6,804 bases of DNA from Pseudomonadota bacterium (GTDB lineage Bacteria > Pseudomonadota > Gammaproteobacteria > Pseudomonadales > Pseudohongiellaceae), in assembly GCA_022563075.1 (NCBI GenBank), contig JADFOC010000147.1:1-6804 (forward strand), given 5' to 3'. The notes under the pieces are model-generated. The model was not told the origin of the DNA. It made no database searches and saw only the letters and a list, made by a program, of their open reading frames with translations. The position numbers and the translations under genes were made by a program. The number at the start of each line of letters is the position of its first letter. Within the stretch, counting starts at the first letter, position 1. Below are positions 5,532 through 6,804 of this stretch, in pieces.

Positions 5532-6665
5532 GTGAACTCTATCATCAGTAGGCTCAGAAGAGGCCTGATATTCTCTTTCTTGTTAGGGTTCTCTAACCCC
5601 GGCTTCGCTAGGGTGTTGGATATGCGCGCAGGCGTTACCGACATGAGCCGGCGCATCCTGGCACTCCATCATTTGAGTCTGTGGATCTGCGTGGTGATGG
5701 GAGTACTTGTGTTCGGCGTCATGTTCTATTCCATGTACGCCCATCGCCGCTCCAAGCATCCAAAGCCCGCTGATTTTCATGAAAGTTTTTTAGTGGAATG
5801 CCTCTGGACCGCTATCCCGGTATTAATTCTGGTGGGCCTGGCGATACCGGCCACGTCGACCCTGATAGACATCGAAGACAACAGCGATGCGGATCTCACC
5901 GTGCTCATTACCGGCTCGCAGTGGAAGTGGCACTATCAATATCTCGAAGCGGACCTCGGCTATTACAGCAATATGTCGACACCACAGGAGCAGATCGACA
6001 ACTTCGAAACCAAGGGCAGATACTATTTGCTGGAGGTGGATAATGCACTGGTGCTGCCCACCAACAAGAAGGTCCGGTTTCTGACCACCTCCGATGATGT
6101 CATTCACTCCTGGTGGGTACCGGATTTCGCCGTGAAACAGGACGCCATTCCGGGATACATCAACGAGGCTTGGGCTCGGATCGATACGCCGGGACTCTAC
6201 CGGGGCCAGTGCTCGGAACTCTGCGGCAAAGATCACGCCTACATGCCGATTGTGGTAGAAGTGCTGCCCGAACCCGAATTCGACCAGTGGATCGAGGATC
6301 AACGCCTCGCCATCGAACTTGCTTCCGGGCAGGCGGTGGCGGATCGCGCCAGGACCTGGACCATGGCCGAACTGATGGATATCGGCCAGCAGATCTTCCT
6401 GGATCATTGCGCTACCTGCCATGAAGCAGACGGCTCGGGTCAGGGTAGCACCTACCCGGCTTTAGCCGGCGGCGAGATCCCTACCGGACCCCTCGATGCG
6501 CATATCAATCGGGTGATGAATGGCTCTGCCGATACCGAGATGCAATCCTGGGCGCCACAGCTTTCCGATCTGGAACTGGCCTCGGTGATTACCTATGAGC
6601 GTAACGCTTTTGGCAACGCCACGGCGGACATCGTTCAACCATTAACCATTTTCGAGGCACGTTAA
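5532..6665 (+). CDS. coxB: Cytochrome c oxidase subunit II with fused C-terminal cytochrome c domain
   Basis: This subunit takes electrons from cytochrome c at the periplasmic face and passes them through CuA to subunit I of an aa3-type oxidase. The 377 residues fit the family with a fused c domain. Visible in order: a signal peptide (about 1-26, ending near GFA), two membrane helices at about 48-70 and 88-112, with H83, E89 and W92-T93 in the usual place before helix two, WKWHYQY at 131-137, and CuA ligands H192, C227, E229, C231, H235 and M238. A class I heme c domain follows, with C293-x-x-C296-H297 and M337 (in TEMQSW) as probable distal ligand. The GTG start at 5532 has AGAGG ten bases upstream and yields the complete signal peptide; the later ATG at codon 31 would lose it. 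coxA follows after 12 bases, so the two form an operon. Confidence 0.96.
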   Translation: MNSIISRLRRGLIFSFLLGFSNPGFARVLDMRAGVTDMSRRILALHHLSLWICVVMGVLVFGVMFYSMYAHRRSKHPKPADFHESFLVECLWTAIPVLILVGLAIPATSTLIDIEDNSDADLTVLITGSQWKWHYQYLEADLGYYSNMSTPQEQIDNFETKGRYYLLEVDNALVLPTNKKVRFLTTSDDVIHSWWVPDFAVKQDAIPGYINEAWARIDTPGLYRGQCSELCGKDHAYMPIVVEVLPEPEFDQWIEDQRLAIELASGQAVADRARTWTMAELMDIGQQIFLDHCATCHEADGSGQGSTYPALAGGEIPTGPLDAHINRVMNGSADTEMQSWAPQLSDLELASVITYERNAFGNATADIVQPLTIFEAR

Positions 6666-6677
6666 GGTATTGCACTT

Positions 6678-6804
6678 ATGGCTGTAACTGCAGAAGATGT
6701 CATTCCAAAGCGCTCTCCACTCCTGGCGTTCCTCTCCCGTTGGTTGTTGACCACCAACCACAAGGATATTGGCACCCTCTATCTGTGCCTCAGTTTCCTG
6801 CTGT
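6678..6804 (+). CDS. coxA: Cytochrome c oxidase subunit I, N-terminal part (3' truncated by window edge)
   Basis: ATG 6678 opens a frame that runs to the window end, giving 42 residues. After a short hydrophilic leader it reads LSRWLLTTNHKDIGTLYL, the conserved N-terminal signature of heme-copper oxidase subunit I, followed by the start of the first membrane helix. The full protein holds heme a, heme a3 and CuB and reduces oxygen to water while pumping protons; none of the metal ligands lie within the visible part. AAGG at 6664-6667 is a plausible ribosome site ten bases before the start. The 12-base gap to coxB indicates co-transcription. Confidence 0.95.
   Translation, partial: MAVTAEDVIPKRSPLLAFLSRWLLTTNHKDIGTLYLCLSFLL

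Noticed and set aside
5823..6422. Minus-strand open frame of 199 codons
   Set aside because: It lies opposite coxB, which has all expected CuA and heme ligands.

Overview
The window looks like a stretch of a (probably marine or free-living) gammaproteobacterial chromosome. The reasons are a cytochrome c oxidase operon whose subunit II carries a fused cytochrome c domain, a DUF4426-type lipoprotein (a family known mainly from gammaproteobacteria), moderate GC content and standard Shine-Dalgarno sites. The genus cannot be named from this sequence. All intact genes read on the + strand; the only minus-strand gene is a decayed remnant.

Layout. 1-218 is the tail of an unrecognised membrane protein. 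About 318-813 (minus) is the C-terminal third of a metal-dependent amidohydrolase, with the front of the gene missing and an apparent frameshift. 846-3491 encodes the most striking protein here, an 881-residue fusion. In order it has two cyclic-nucleotide-binding-like domains, an unassigned linker, a BFD-like [2Fe-2S] domain with one cysteine missing, a flavin/NAD(P) ferredoxin-reductase module, and a C-terminal membrane domain with two HX13H heme motifs. 3562-4272 encodes a membrane-anchored cytochrome c with five CXXCH motifs. About 4439-4924 is a DUF4426 lipoprotein and about 5045-5452 a small exported protein made of 37-residue repeats. Both lack a normal start codon where one is expected. 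5532-6665 is cytochrome c oxidase subunit II (CoxB), and 6678 to the window end is the start of subunit I (CoxA).

How the genes may work together (inference). The 881-residue protein looks like a cytoplasmic NAD(P)H dehydrogenase attached to a transmembrane diheme b domain, with sensory domains at its N-terminus. The neighbouring pentaheme protein is placed to exchange electrons with it on the periplasmic face. The downstream oxidase has its own c heme and CuA centre and could be the final partner. The domain order (reductase first, heme membrane domain last) is the reverse of NADPH oxidases and ferric reductases, so this two-gene module is the best candidate for a little-described system. 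The intergenic stretches hold a 3 x 8 bp tandem repeat, two stem-loops and several ribosome binding sites that matter for start choice. I saw no tRNA, rRNA, CRISPR array or insertion sequence.
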